Assembly (NCBI GenBank): GCA_964548275.1 | Contig: CAZJQI010000059.1 | Location: forward strand, 1 to 27,338 | Origin: JAUVUV01 sp964548275 | GTDB taxonomy: Bacteria > Gemmatimonadota > Glassbacteria > GWA2-58-10 | Length of the DNA stretch: 27,338 nt | Direction of reading: 5' to 3' | Shown: positions 16,154-24,847 of the stretch, piece by piece | Layout of the letters: every line of letters starts with the position of its first letter | Numbering within the stretch: the stretch's first letter is position 1 | Made by a program: the position numbers and the translations under genes | The notes under the pieces: model-generated | What the model saw: only the letters and a program-made list of their open reading frames with translations | Database searches by the model: none | What the model was told of the DNA's origin: nothing

Positions 16154-17149
16154 ATGAAAATTTTTCTTACCGGTGCTACTGGATTTTTCGGCAGCTGTCT
16201 CACCCGTGCCCTGCTCGAGGAAACCGGCCACGAGTTGATCCTCATGGCCCGTCCGGGAGGCGAAAGCAGCCTTCCGCAGAATGACAGAGTCGAGGCGGCC
16301 ACAGGCGACATGACCGATCCTGAATCGCTGAAAAGATGCGTTTCAGCTTGCGATGCGGTAATTCATGCGGCAGCACTCGTAGCCTCCTGGTCGAGAGACA
16401 GCCGGGTATTCGACCGGGTCAACGTGGAGGGAACTGTTAACCTTCTCCGGGCTGCCCGGGATGCCGGTGTCTCCAAGGTGATATACATTTCTTCTTTTCT
16501 GGCACTCGGCCACTCGGAAAACCGCCCTTTGGTGGAAAATGACAACCACGAGAGGGAGATCCATTACAATGATTACGAGCGCACCAAGTATCTGGCAAAT
16601 CTCAAGGCGCAGGAGTTTGCCCGCACGGGGTTGCCGGTGGTTATCCTTTATCCCACCGTGATGTATGGACCCGGTCCTTTCACCCCGGGGAACCTGGTGT
16701 CGAGCATGATCATAGACTTCATGAAAAAGAAGCTCAAGGCACGCCTGGGGGACGGCAAGGCGCGCTGGAATTTTGTTTTTGTCGAGGATGTGGTGCGGGG
16801 AGTTCTGTTAGCTACCGAAAAGGCCGAACCAGGCGAGAGGTATATCCTGGGCGGGGAGAATGCCAGCCTTGCGCGGTTTTTCGAAACCCTGGAAAAAGTT
16901 ACCCTTGTCCCGCAACCCCGGTTTTCTGTGCCCTGGCCAGTTGCAAGGCTTGTCGGTGCAGTGGAGGAGATACTTGCCTTTCTCATCGGAAGAAGACCTC
17001 AAACCACCCGTGGTGTGATCGATATATTTCAAAAGAACTGGATTTTCGACTCGAGAGCCGCTGAAAACAAACTCGGATACAGGGCCCTTTCCCTGGAGGA
17101 AGGGGTGAAGCGTACCGTGAACTGGATCAGGGCCGAGGGACTGGCTTAA
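16154..17149 (+). CDS. NAD(P)-dependent epimerase/dehydratase-like extended SDR
   Basis: A 331-residue extended short-chain dehydrogenase/reductase. It has the N-terminal nucleotide-binding TGATGFFG, a DVIHAAALVASW-like strand 4 region (here CDAVIHAAAL), ISSFLALG, the catalytic YERTK (Tyr-x3-Lys) and the family phrase YPTVMYGPG. It resembles dihydroflavonol-reductase and HpnA-type epimerases. In this context it could act on a prenol, a prenylated product or a sugar. No Shine-Dalgarno is close to the ATG, whose surroundings are A/T-rich. It begins a tight plus-strand run: the next gene starts 17 bases after its stop. It is probably the first gene of the isoprenoid cluster. Confidence 0.88.
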   Translation: MKIFLTGATGFFGSCLTRALLEETGHELILMARPGGESSLPQNDRVEAATGDMTDPESLKRCVSACDAVIHAAALVASWSRDSRVFDRVNVEGTVNLLRAARDAGVSKVIYISSFLALGHSENRPLVENDNHEREIHYNDYERTKYLANLKAQEFARTGLPVVILYPTVMYGPGPFTPGNLVSSMIIDFMKKKLKARLGDGKARWNFVFVEDVVRGVLLATEKAEPGERYILGGENASLARFFETLEKVTLVPQPRFSVPWPVARLVGAVEEILAFLIGRRPQTTRGVIDIFQKNWIFDSRAAENKLGYRALSLEEGVKRTVNWIRAEGLA

Positions 17150-17166
17150 ATTTTGGGAAACGAGTG

Positions 17167-17751
17167 ATGACAGGAGAAAGCAAGCGCCAGATAGAACACA
17201 TGCTCCCCCTGGGATTTGCGTTTCTTCTCAGGTATCTGACTCTTACCCAGGCAGTGCTCTGCTGCGCAGCGGCGCTTGCCTACGGTCTTTTCATCTCGCC
17301 CAGGATCAACAAAAGCGGTATGCGGGAGGATGAGGCAGCCAGGGGTTTCAGTATCGGGAAAGCCTGTTATGCGCTGGCCGTTCTAGCGCTGATTTTAATT
17401 TTCCGCAACAGGATGCACATTGCAGCCGGCGCCTGGGCAGTACTTTCGCTTGGCGATGCCACCAGCACCCTGGCGGGCAGGGCCTGGGGAAGGAAAAAAC
17501 TTCCCTGGTCCAAAGATAAGACATGGATCGGGTTTGCAGCTTTCGTTCTCTCCTCCTGGGCGGGGTCACTGGTTCTGGTTTACTGGACAGCGGGCGGCCT
17601 GGACGTTGTGCTGCCAGCTCTGTGGCTCGTAGCTGCAAACTGCGGACTGGCCGCTGCAGTTGGAGCAGTCGTGGAAAGCCTGCCTCTTCCTCTTAACGAT
17701 AACATTACCAGCCCGCTGGCAGCAGCAGGAGTAATGGCTGCGTTTCTTTAA
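17167..17751 (+). CDS. Phytol/dolichol kinase-like CTP-dependent membrane protein (VTE5 type)
   Basis: A 194-residue integral membrane protein with about five to six hydrophobic segments. It carries the marks of the dolichol kinase/phytol kinase/CDP-diacylglycerol synthase superfamily. These are an N-terminal SKRQIEHMLP (the RK-x-x-H type motif), the nucleotide-binding LGDATSTLAGRAWGRKKLP, and the C-terminal ESLPLPLNDNITSPL. Known members use CTP to phosphorylate a prenol such as phytol or dolichol, or to activate a lipid phosphate. The ATG at 17167 is used; a GTG three bases earlier is possible. The protein is short for the family but has all three motif blocks. The DUF92 gene follows after 32 bp, matching the VTE5/VTE6 pair of phytol salvage. 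Confidence 0.78.
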   Translation: MTGESKRQIEHMLPLGFAFLLRYLTLTQAVLCCAAALAYGLFISPRINKSGMREDEAARGFSIGKACYALAVLALILIFRNRMHIAAGAWAVLSLGDATSTLAGRAWGRKKLPWSKDKTWIGFAAFVLSSWAGSLVLVYWTAGGLDVVLPALWLVAANCGLAAAVGAVVESLPLPLNDNITSPLAAAGVMAAFL

Positions 17752-17783
17752 TCGAAAGAGTTTAAACCTAAGGGTGGGTTGAC

Positions 17784-18518
17784 ATGTATTTCAGCCAGTA
17801 TCCATTAGCCGAGGCTTTTGCTGTCACCTTAGCGTTCGGACTGGCCGCCTATTTTCTCGGTACGGTTAACCGAAGCGGCCTTGCGGGCGGTGTGGCGATC
17901 GGCGGTCTGATATATTATTTCGGCGGCTGGCAGTCATTCACGGTGCTTGTGTCATTTTTCATTCTGGGCAGCGCCCTGACCAGGCTGGGATACAAGCGTA
18001 AAAAGGAGCTTGGCGCAGCCCAGAAGGCCGAGGGGCGAAGGGGAGCAAGACATGCCTTTGCCAATTGCGCGGCCGGTTTGCTGATTTCTGCGGTCTATAA
18101 ATTCAGTGGCGCTCACCCGCTGGCCGGTGCGGCATTTGTCGCCTCTTTCGCCACTGCTGCTGCGGATACCGCCGGGACTGAGGCAGGCTCGGCTCTGGGA
18201 AGGAATGCGTTTTTGCCGACAACATTCAGAAAAGTGGCTCCTGGCACGCCGGGGGCGGTGTCGCTTGAGGGAACAGCCGCCTCACTTCTGGCAGCCGCAC
18301 TTGTGGCTCTGGTGGGGTGGCTCGTGGGGCTGGCTGCCACTGCTGATCTGGCAGTTGTGGTATGCTTGAGCGCCTTTTTAGCGGCTTTCACCGAAAGCGT
18401 GCTGGGTGCAGTTCCGCGAGTGGAGCGAACGCTCGGCAACGAGGGAATGAATATTCTGAACACGTTCTGGGGGGCAGTTCTTTGTCTGATACTCACCAGT
18501 CTGATCAGGCAGCCTTGA
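17784..18518 (+). CDS. DUF92 membrane protein (VTE6-like, possible prenyl-phosphate kinase)
   Basis: A 244-residue integral membrane protein of the DUF92/TMEM19 family. Typical features are NRSGLAGGVAIGG near 29-41, FFILGSALTRLGYKRKKELG (about 53-72), HAFANCAAGLL, and the signature ADTAGTEAGSALG followed by VAPGTPGAVSLEGTAAS. Plant and cyanobacterial members (VTE6) phosphorylate phytyl phosphate to phytyl diphosphate. Placed between a phytol-kinase-like and a UbiA gene, a role in making a prenyl diphosphate is reasonable but inferred. AAGGGTGGG lies a few bases upstream of the start. Its 3' end probably overlaps the start of the UbiA gene. Confidence 0.8.
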   Translation: MYFSQYPLAEAFAVTLAFGLAAYFLGTVNRSGLAGGVAIGGLIYYFGGWQSFTVLVSFFILGSALTRLGYKRKKELGAAQKAEGRRGARHAFANCAAGLLISAVYKFSGAHPLAGAAFVASFATAAADTAGTEAGSALGRNAFLPTTFRKVAPGTPGAVSLEGTAASLLAAALVALVGWLVGLAATADLAVVVCLSAFLAAFTESVLGAVPRVERTLGNEGMNILNTFWGAVLCLILTSLIRQP

Positions 18519-19507
18519 AAGAGAACGGCGACGGATTCAGTTTTGAACCTGTGATCCGCTACTACCGGTTCACGCGCCCTTTCACCCTTCTTCCTCCGCT
18601 TCTCGGGATGGTCAGCGGCGCGGTGACTGCTCTCGGCGCTATGGCCCACCACCAGGGCAGGGGATTCTTCGCTCAGCTTTGGGCCATGGGTACCTGGACA
18701 GTTCTCTATTATATCATTCTGGGTGCGGCGATGGCCGCGGTGCTCAATGCCGCCTCGAACGTGCTGAACCAGATTTTCGACCTGGAAAACGACCGGATAA
18801 ACAAGCCGGAGCGCATGCTCCCCTCGGGTAAAATAAGTATAACTGCGGCGGCAATCTTTTCTGTAGCACTTTATGCCGCAGCGCTCTGGATGGCCTGGAT
18901 GATCTCCCCGGGCGGCCGCCACGAGTGTTTCTGGATCGTAGTAGCCGCTGCGGTGATGACCTATGTTTACTCCGGCTACCCATTTCGCACCAAGCGGCAC
19001 TGTATCGCCGCCAACCTCACAATCGCCGTTCCAAGGGGCTGGCTGCTCAAAGTGGCCGGCTGGTCCTGCGTGGCACCGATAGCCGGGGATATCGAACCAT
19101 GGTATATCGGCGGCATATTTTTTCTTTTTCTCCTGGGAGCGGCCTCCACCAAGGATTACTCAGACATGAAGGGCGACCGCGCCGCAGGCTGTATTACACT
19201 TCCATTGCGTTACGGGGTGAAAACCTCAGCCTGGATGATCGCGCCTTTTTTCGTTTTGCCCTGGCTTTTCATGCCCCTGGGCATCATAATCAAACGGGGC
19301 GGTAGCGGCTTGCCGTTTCTCTCGGGAAACCCGGCAGTACTGGCCGTGCTCGGGATTCTGCTCGCTGCCTATGGAATTTTTACCGCCTGGCTGATCCTGC
19401 GGGATCCGGACAGCCTGGCGCAAACGGAAAACCATCCCTCATGGACACACATGTACCGGCTGATTATGCTTGCTCAAACCGGGTTCGCGTTGGCCTATAT
19501 AGTATGA
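18482..19507 (+). CDS. UbiA-family prenyltransferase
   Basis: About 341 residues from a TTG at 18482. The ATG at 18362 would give a 156-bp overlap with the DUF92 gene and an N-terminus unlike the family. A GTG at 18551 is the other option, and the start is uncertain. Eight or nine membrane segments are visible. The first Asp-rich motif is NQIFDLENDRINKP and the second is KDYSDMKGDRAAG followed by TLPLRYG, both needed to bind Mg-prenyl diphosphate. The motif wording is closer to homogentisate prenyltransferases and geranylgeranylglyceryl phosphate synthases than to UbiA proper. The acceptor cannot be read from sequence. Neighbours supply the prenyl diphosphate (GGPP synthase, kinases). Confidence 0.85.
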   Translation: MSDTHQSDQAALKENGDGFSFEPVIRYYRFTRPFTLLPPLLGMVSGAVTALGAMAHHQGRGFFAQLWAMGTWTVLYYIILGAAMAAVLNAASNVLNQIFDLENDRINKPERMLPSGKISITAAAIFSVALYAAALWMAWMISPGGRHECFWIVVAAAVMTYVYSGYPFRTKRHCIAANLTIAVPRGWLLKVAGWSCVAPIAGDIEPWYIGGIFFLFLLGAASTKDYSDMKGDRAAGCITLPLRYGVKTSAWMIAPFFVLPWLFMPLGIIIKRGGSGLPFLSGNPAVLAVLGILLAAYGIFTAWLILRDPDSLAQTENHPSWTHMYRLIMLAQTGFALAYIV

Positions 19508-19577
19508 AAACTGCAGTTAGAGATATCACCAAAAGAAACTATTTAATGTGGATATTTTTTATTTGGAGTCCTGGGTA

Positions 19578-21743
19578 ATGAGTGGCGATAAGAAAATGAA
19601 ATCACGCGGTGCGAAACCCGAAGTAAGAATCTCGCGCCGGGATCTGCTCAAGCAAACTGCATTGGCTATTGGCTCGGCAGCCGCGCCGACTTTAGCATGT
19701 GGGCATGGCAAAATCTCACCGAGGAAAATGAAAAAGAAGGTTATTATCCTCGGCTACGATGCAATATGCCCTGTCCTTTTAAAGCAGTACATGGATCAGG
19801 AACTTATGCCGAACCTCTCGGCGCTCGCGGCCGAGGGGAGTTTTACTGAGCTTGGAACTTCCATACCGCCCGAATCCCCGGTTGCCTGGTCCACTTTTTC
19901 GGTTTCAGCCCAGGCCGGGGTGCACGGCATCTACGATTTTCTCAACCGGGACGTGGAAACCTACAACCCGAAAATCGCCTCGGTCAAGCCGGTTTACCCT
20001 ACCTTTCTCTGGGACCTGATCCCGCTGGGCAAGCCAAAAGCGATCAGCCTTCAGACCGGAAAACCTTTCTGGGTCCAGGCAGCCGAGCATGGAATCAAGA
20101 CAGCAGTGCTTGAGGCTCCGGTGGCCTTTCCTGCACCAGAGCTTCAGTCGGACAGCCTCCTGCTCTCCGGCCTTACCACCCCGGATCTGCGTGGGACACA
20201 GGGCACGTACCATTTTTTCACCACAGACATTTACAGCGAGAATATCGAGGATACCGAGTTCGGCGGCAAGCTGACCTCCCTTGAGTTCTCCACCGGGGGC
20301 AGGGCCCAGGCCGTCATCATCGGCCCCTGGAATCCACTCACCCGGCAGAAACGAAAAAAGCTGCTGGAGCAACGCAACAATCTGGCCGCGCAAGGCGCCG
20401 GCTCCCTGGAACTCGGCAAGCTGGACCGCATGCTTGATGCTCTTGAGCCAGAAAATTACCTTACCGCGCCTGTCGCTTTCAGGCTCAGTGACGACCGGAG
20501 CAAGGTGACAATCAAAGTGCAGGGTAAAGAAATCACTCTTGAACAGGGCGAATGGAGCGACTGGGTGGAGATCGAATTCGCCCTGAATTTCCTGATCCGC
20601 ATCAAGGGACTTACCCGTTTCATCCCGGTCGAGCTGGGTCAGGAGGTGAAAATTTATATGGGCCCGATCGAGATTCACCCGGAAGATCCGGTTCTGCCGA
20701 TCTCCTATCCGGATGATTTTGCCGGCAGGCTGGCCCGGAGGATCGGCCCGTACAAGACCCGCGGCTGGGCTGCCGATACCGCCGGGCTCAAGGAGCACAA
20801 GCTGGACGAAAAATCTTTCATGGAGGATCTGAACCGAATCATGGACCAGCGGGAGGCTATGTGCCTGGAAATTCTGGAAAAGGAAAAACCCAACCTCTTT
20901 TTCGAACTTTTCTCCAGCCCGGACCGGGTCCAGCACATGTTCTGGTGGCTGCTGGACAAAGAACACCCAAGGTACGATGCTGAGATGGACGAACAGTTCG
21001 GCGATGCGGTTCAGCAGATCTACAAGCGGATGGATGAGTTCGTGGGCAAGGTGCGCGAGCGTTTTGTGGATGACGACACCTTGCTTATCGTTTGCAGTGA
21101 CCACGGGTTTTCCTCTTTCCGCAAGGGCGTGAATATCAACACCTGGCTGGTGAAGAACGGCTATATGAAACTCAAGGGCCAGGACGACCCGTGCTACAAT
21201 CTGAAAAACCTTTTCGGCGGCGGGGACTTTTTCGTTAACGTGGACTGGTCCGGCACGCGTGCCTATTCTCTCGGCCTGGGGCTGATATTTATCAATCTCA
21301 CCGGACGTGAAGCTCAGGGCATTGTTTCACCTGGGGAGGAGTATGAATCCCTGGTCGCCGAGATTGCCGAAAACTTCAAGAACTTTCGCGATCCTGAAGA
21401 TGGCGCCCGGGTGGTCTCGAATATTTATTTCGGCAGGAAGGTTTACCGCGGTCAGCGTCTTGACGAAGCCCCCGATCTGGTTGTAGGTTTCAACCACAAC
21501 TACCGGGTAAGCTGGCAGACCGCCCTTGGCGGGATTCCACCGGAGGTTATCGAATATAACATGGAAAAATGGAGCGGCGACCACTGCTCAGTGGACAGAG
21601 ACCTGATTCCAGGGGTTCTGCTGGCTAATCGAAAAATCGAGCGGAAGGAGCCAGACCTGCGAGATATTGCACCTACTGCTCTTAAATATCTGGATTGTCC
21701 GGTGCCGGAAGAATATGAGGGCAAGGATCTGTTCCAGGCCTGA
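19578..21743 (+). CDS. AlkP-superfamily phosphohydrolase/phosphodiesterase with Tat signal
   Basis: About 721 residues from the ATG at 19578, with GGAG nine bases upstream; the GTG at 19548 is less likely. The N-terminus has a twin-arginine motif (SRRDLL) and a segment ending TLACGHG, perhaps lipidated at Cys41. The rest is the type I phosphodiesterase/nucleotide pyrophosphatase-like domain. The two-metal site looks complete: Asp61 (LGYDA), nucleophile Ser100 (ESPVAWSTF), Asp449 and His453 (SPDRVQH), Asp508-His509 (SDHGFSSF) and His669 (SGDHC). The substrate is unknown; a lipid or prenyl phosphate ester is conceivable given the neighbours. The gap to the UbiA gene is 70 bp. It serves as the intact reference for the degenerate homologue at 22734-24746. 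Confidence 0.88.
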   Translation: MSGDKKMKSRGAKPEVRISRRDLLKQTALAIGSAAAPTLACGHGKISPRKMKKKVIILGYDAICPVLLKQYMDQELMPNLSALAAEGSFTELGTSIPPESPVAWSTFSVSAQAGVHGIYDFLNRDVETYNPKIASVKPVYPTFLWDLIPLGKPKAISLQTGKPFWVQAAEHGIKTAVLEAPVAFPAPELQSDSLLLSGLTTPDLRGTQGTYHFFTTDIYSENIEDTEFGGKLTSLEFSTGGRAQAVIIGPWNPLTRQKRKKLLEQRNNLAAQGAGSLELGKLDRMLDALEPENYLTAPVAFRLSDDRSKVTIKVQGKEITLEQGEWSDWVEIEFALNFLIRIKGLTRFIPVELGQEVKIYMGPIEIHPEDPVLPISYPDDFAGRLARRIGPYKTRGWAADTAGLKEHKLDEKSFMEDLNRIMDQREAMCLEILEKEKPNLFFELFSSPDRVQHMFWWLLDKEHPRYDAEMDEQFGDAVQQIYKRMDEFVGKVRERFVDDDTLLIVCSDHGFSSFRKGVNINTWLVKNGYMKLKGQDDPCYNLKNLFGGGDFFVNVDWSGTRAYSLGLGLIFINLTGREAQGIVSPGEEYESLVAEIAENFKNFRDPEDGARVVSNIYFGRKVYRGQRLDEAPDLVVGFNHNYRVSWQTALGGIPPEVIEYNMEKWSGDHCSVDRDLIPGVLLANRKIERKEPDLRDIAPTALKYLDCPVPEEYEGKDLFQA

Positions 21744-21817
21744 TAACTGTCTAATCTCTGGATCGCAGGGATGTTTGGCAATTGCTTTTCCAATACCTAT
21801 TTTTCCGGGAATCTTGA

Positions 21818-22756
21818 ATGCCGAAGCATGCTGAGGAAAAAACAAAAGGCGTTAGACAATCTAACTCAAGTTCTGAAAACAACTTACTGCAAAAATTAAA
21901 GCAATTGAGCGTAATGGTCGGGGAGGCGCTTGAAAAAAATCTGCCCCATGGCGAGGGCTATGCTGATCCTGTGGTCGAGGCAATGCGCTACAGCCTTCTG
22001 GCTCCTGGTAAAAGGATCAGGCCCGTGCTGACTGTGCTCTCGGCCGAGATAGCCGGAGGTGAGCCGGGCACGGTGATCGAGGTTGCTGTTGCGGTGGAGA
22101 TGATTCACACCGCTTCACTGATCCTCGATGACCTTCCCTGCATGGACGACTCCAAGCTCCGGCGTGGCCGGGAAACCCTTCACCTGCACACCGATAAGGC
22201 GACCGCGGTGCTGGCCGCAGATGCTCTGCTGATGCAGGCTTTTTGTCTTATCGGAAACGCGGTTGCCACAAGCCGGCTGAGTGTCAGTGAAGTGGGCAGG
22301 TTGGTGCAGGATGCAGCAGAATGTGTCGGCGTACCGGGGATGATCGGTGGCCAGTGGAAAGACCTCAATCCGGGAAAAAGCGACTTAGAGAGCCTCGAGT
22401 ACGTACACAGCCATAAAACCGGACGTCTTTTCATTCTTTCTGCCACCCTCGGAGCAAAGCTCTCCGGTGCAAGCCAGCAGGTAGTGGAATGCCTGGCAAG
22501 CTACGCCAAGAATCTCGGCCTGGCATTCCAGATCACGGACGATATTCTGAACTGCGAATCCACACCCTCGGCTCTCGGCAAGGATACGGGAACGGACATC
22601 AGCAAGGTCACCTTTGTCACCACATTCGGCCCCGGTGCAGCAAGGGAAGTCGCCTCGGAACTGATCCAGACCGCCAAGGCCTCATTGGAGCCTTTCGGTG
22701 CCAAAGGCGGGTTTCTGCTTCAGTTAGCAGATTATGTCCTCTCAAGAAAGAAATAA
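21818..22756 (+). CDS. Polyprenyl synthase, probably geranylgeranyl diphosphate synthase
   Basis: A 312-residue trans-isoprenyl diphosphate synthase that joins isopentenyl diphosphate units to an allylic diphosphate. Seen are GKRIRPVL (64-71), the first Asp-rich motif DDLPCMD (104-110) with RRGRET after it, and the second DDILN in QITDDILN followed by GKDTGTDISKVT. The residue five before the first Asp is Ala99, where farnesyl synthases have an aromatic residue. A small residue there allows a longer chain, so a C20 or longer product is likely. The phrase MIHTASLILDDLPCMD resembles CrtE/plant GGPP synthases. The second motif ends in Asn in place of Asp. It overlaps the next gene by 23 bp, suggesting translational coupling. 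Confidence 0.88.
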   Translation: MPKHAEEKTKGVRQSNSSSENNLLQKLKQLSVMVGEALEKNLPHGEGYADPVVEAMRYSLLAPGKRIRPVLTVLSAEIAGGEPGTVIEVAVAVEMIHTASLILDDLPCMDDSKLRRGRETLHLHTDKATAVLAADALLMQAFCLIGNAVATSRLSVSEVGRLVQDAAECVGVPGMIGGQWKDLNPGKSDLESLEYVHSHKTGRLFILSATLGAKLSGASQQVVECLASYAKNLGLAFQITDDILNCESTPSALGKDTGTDISKVTFVTTFGPGAAREVASELIQTAKASLEPFGAKGGFLLQLADYVLSRKK

Positions 22757-24746
22757 ATCGCCAGTGAAAAACAATCAGCAACAAGATTACGAACCGAACA
22801 AATTTTCTATCGAGGAAATCCGCTCCAGGCTCAAAGCACTGGGATATCTGGAAAGCCCGGTGGAAAGGTTTCTCAGCCGGCCTTCAGGCGGCCCCTGGAG
22901 AACTGGATTTACGGTAACTGCCAAGTTGGCGCTGCTGATCGGGTTCCTTCTTGCCGGTCTCACTACTGCCAGTACCCTCCTGGCCGACCCCGAGTTTATC
23001 GAGAACTCTCTCGATGTCTTTCTCTTTCTAACCTATCTCGGAGCGGCTTATTCATTGGGAGCTTTCTGTCTGGTACTGATACCGGCTTTGCTCTGGGTGA
23101 GAAAGAAAAAAAGGTCTGCGGGCATGATTTCAGGAGGCACCCTGCGATCTGCCGTTTTATGTACTCTCACCGCCTCAGTGTTCTGCGCATATCTTCTGGG
23201 CTGGTGGCATCTGGTCATGATAGGCTCGCAGCAGATCCTCCCCTTTGGCGTGGTCTCCCTGAGCGTGCTGGCGGCCATTGCCCTGATCTCGCTGATGGCG
23301 GGCAGGATGATCGGGCTAGTCTATTTCTTATTAGCAGGGGTGCCGGAATCCTCCAGGAGCCGTCAGAATATGGTGGCCAGAGGCTATATTTTTTCTCTGG
23401 TTGCCGTGCTCCTGATTGAAAGTGCCTGGGCGATCGGGTTTTTCCGCCATCACAGTGCGGATCACACCCTTAATGCCGCTCTCCGCGATTACTCCCTCCG
23501 CCCCCTGCCGATCCTTCTGGTCGGCTTGGATAGGCTGGATTCCGAGCTGCTTTTCAGGCTCTCTGGTGTGGACAACCTTCCCAACCTTACCCGCCTTATT
23601 GACGGCGGGTTTACTGTGGAATTAACCTCCCAGAAAAACTATCTCGCCCCCCAGGTGTGGACAACTGTTGCTACCGGGGTCAAACCCGAACAGCACGGGA
23701 TCAACCACTTTACCCTTCCCGTGCTGCGGGGGATGTCCCGTCCGCCACGTCTGGGAAACTCCCGGCCGGGACTTAAACTTGTTTTCGAACAAATTTTCCC
23801 CTTTTTGCAACTGGTCCGCACGGTTCCTCTGAGTGCCAGTCCGCGGATGACTAAAACGCTGTGGGAGATTATCGAGCTTTTTAGGGCTCCGGCTGGTGTG
23901 GTGAACTGGTGGGCCTCCTGGCCAGCATGTTCTTCAAAGGGATTCACCGTAAGTGAACGCACCTTTTCCAAGATAGCGCTGGTCCACCAAACCCAGCCGA
24001 TCAAACCCTCGACATATTACAATGAAGAGGTGTTCCCGCCGGCTGAATTCGACTCCCTGGTCGTCCTGCGTGCCGAACTGGAAGAACCATTTGACAGTGT
24101 GTTGACAGAATACCGGTTGATCAGCGCTCTGCTCCAAAAAGATCTCCCTCGGAAAGCCCGTGAACTGATCCGCTCGATATACTTTGCCGATTACTTTCAC
24201 ACCCGTGCTGCTGTTGAACTTGCCCGCAGGCATGGAGTTAAATTCCTTGCCCTTTATATACAGGGCCCGGACATCCTGAGCCGTTTGGAGGAACGGACAG
24301 ATCTGGTAGGTCCTGAAAGTCTCCAGGGCTTGATTCCGGAGTATTTCCGTTTTATCGACAGGCTCCTCGGCGAATTGATAGATGAGTATCAGCCTACCGG
24401 CATGGTTGTTGCGATATGTGATCCTGGTAAGAAGGGGCGTCTGCGTGAATTGAAAGGTGTGGTTATTTTCAACGGTGTGGACGTGCGGAAAGGTTTCCGG
24501 AAGAAGGTACCGATTTATCTTGAAGACGTTGCTCCGACCATTCTTTACCTGATCGGCCTGCCTATTGCCCGTGATATGTGTGGCAAAGCACTGACAAAGG
24601 CTGGAATGCCAGGTCCCGGAGGAGCGATGCCGCTGCGTTTTGTCACCTCTTACGGCCCTCCCCCTCTGTTCAGGGAATCCCTGCCGGACTATCGCCACGA
24701 CACTGAGGAGATCCAGCGCTTCCGCTCTCTCGGATATCTCAAATAG
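22734..24746 (+). CDS. Membrane-anchored AlkP-like protein with degenerate active site
   Basis: A 670-residue protein. About 55-240 holds five to six membrane segments, and about 255-640 is an AlkP/type I phosphodiesterase-like domain. Against the intact homologue at 19578, Asp266 (GLDRLD), Asp513 (GPDILSR) and Asp563 (CDPG) are kept. The nucleophile Ser is Ala305 (APQVW), the His after the second Asp is Arg517, the His of Asp-His is Pro564, and the last metal His has no counterpart before APTILYLIGLP. It therefore looks like a pseudoenzyme. A short motif of the form EEI-x5-6-LGYL occurs at both ends (27-39 and 658-669). It overlaps the GGPP synthase gene. A sensor, carrier or membrane partner of a phosphohydrolase is possible. 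Confidence 0.8.
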   Translation: MSSQERNKSPVKNNQQQDYEPNKFSIEEIRSRLKALGYLESPVERFLSRPSGGPWRTGFTVTAKLALLIGFLLAGLTTASTLLADPEFIENSLDVFLFLTYLGAAYSLGAFCLVLIPALLWVRKKKRSAGMISGGTLRSAVLCTLTASVFCAYLLGWWHLVMIGSQQILPFGVVSLSVLAAIALISLMAGRMIGLVYFLLAGVPESSRSRQNMVARGYIFSLVAVLLIESAWAIGFFRHHSADHTLNAALRDYSLRPLPILLVGLDRLDSELLFRLSGVDNLPNLTRLIDGGFTVELTSQKNYLAPQVWTTVATGVKPEQHGINHFTLPVLRGMSRPPRLGNSRPGLKLVFEQIFPFLQLVRTVPLSASPRMTKTLWEIIELFRAPAGVVNWWASWPACSSKGFTVSERTFSKIALVHQTQPIKPSTYYNEEVFPPAEFDSLVVLRAELEEPFDSVLTEYRLISALLQKDLPRKARELIRSIYFADYFHTRAAVELARRHGVKFLALYIQGPDILSRLEERTDLVGPESLQGLIPEYFRFIDRLLGELIDEYQPTGMVVAICDPGKKGRLRELKGVVIFNGVDVRKGFRKKVPIYLEDVAPTILYLIGLPIARDMCGKALTKAGMPGPGGAMPLRFVTSYGPPPLFRESLPDYRHDTEEIQRFRSLGYLK

Positions 24747-24847
24747 GAACTGCCGCCTGGGGCCAAAAGCTTGAAAAATGGGCAAAAAGATGTTTAATTA
24801 AATCGGGTTTAACTACTTGATATTCATAAGAAAAAAATCTTCAAGCC

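Noticed and set aside
19905..21104. A 399-codon minus-strand frame inside the intact phosphohydrolase gene
   Set aside because: It lies wholly within a gene with a complete two-metal active site and has no recognisable features.
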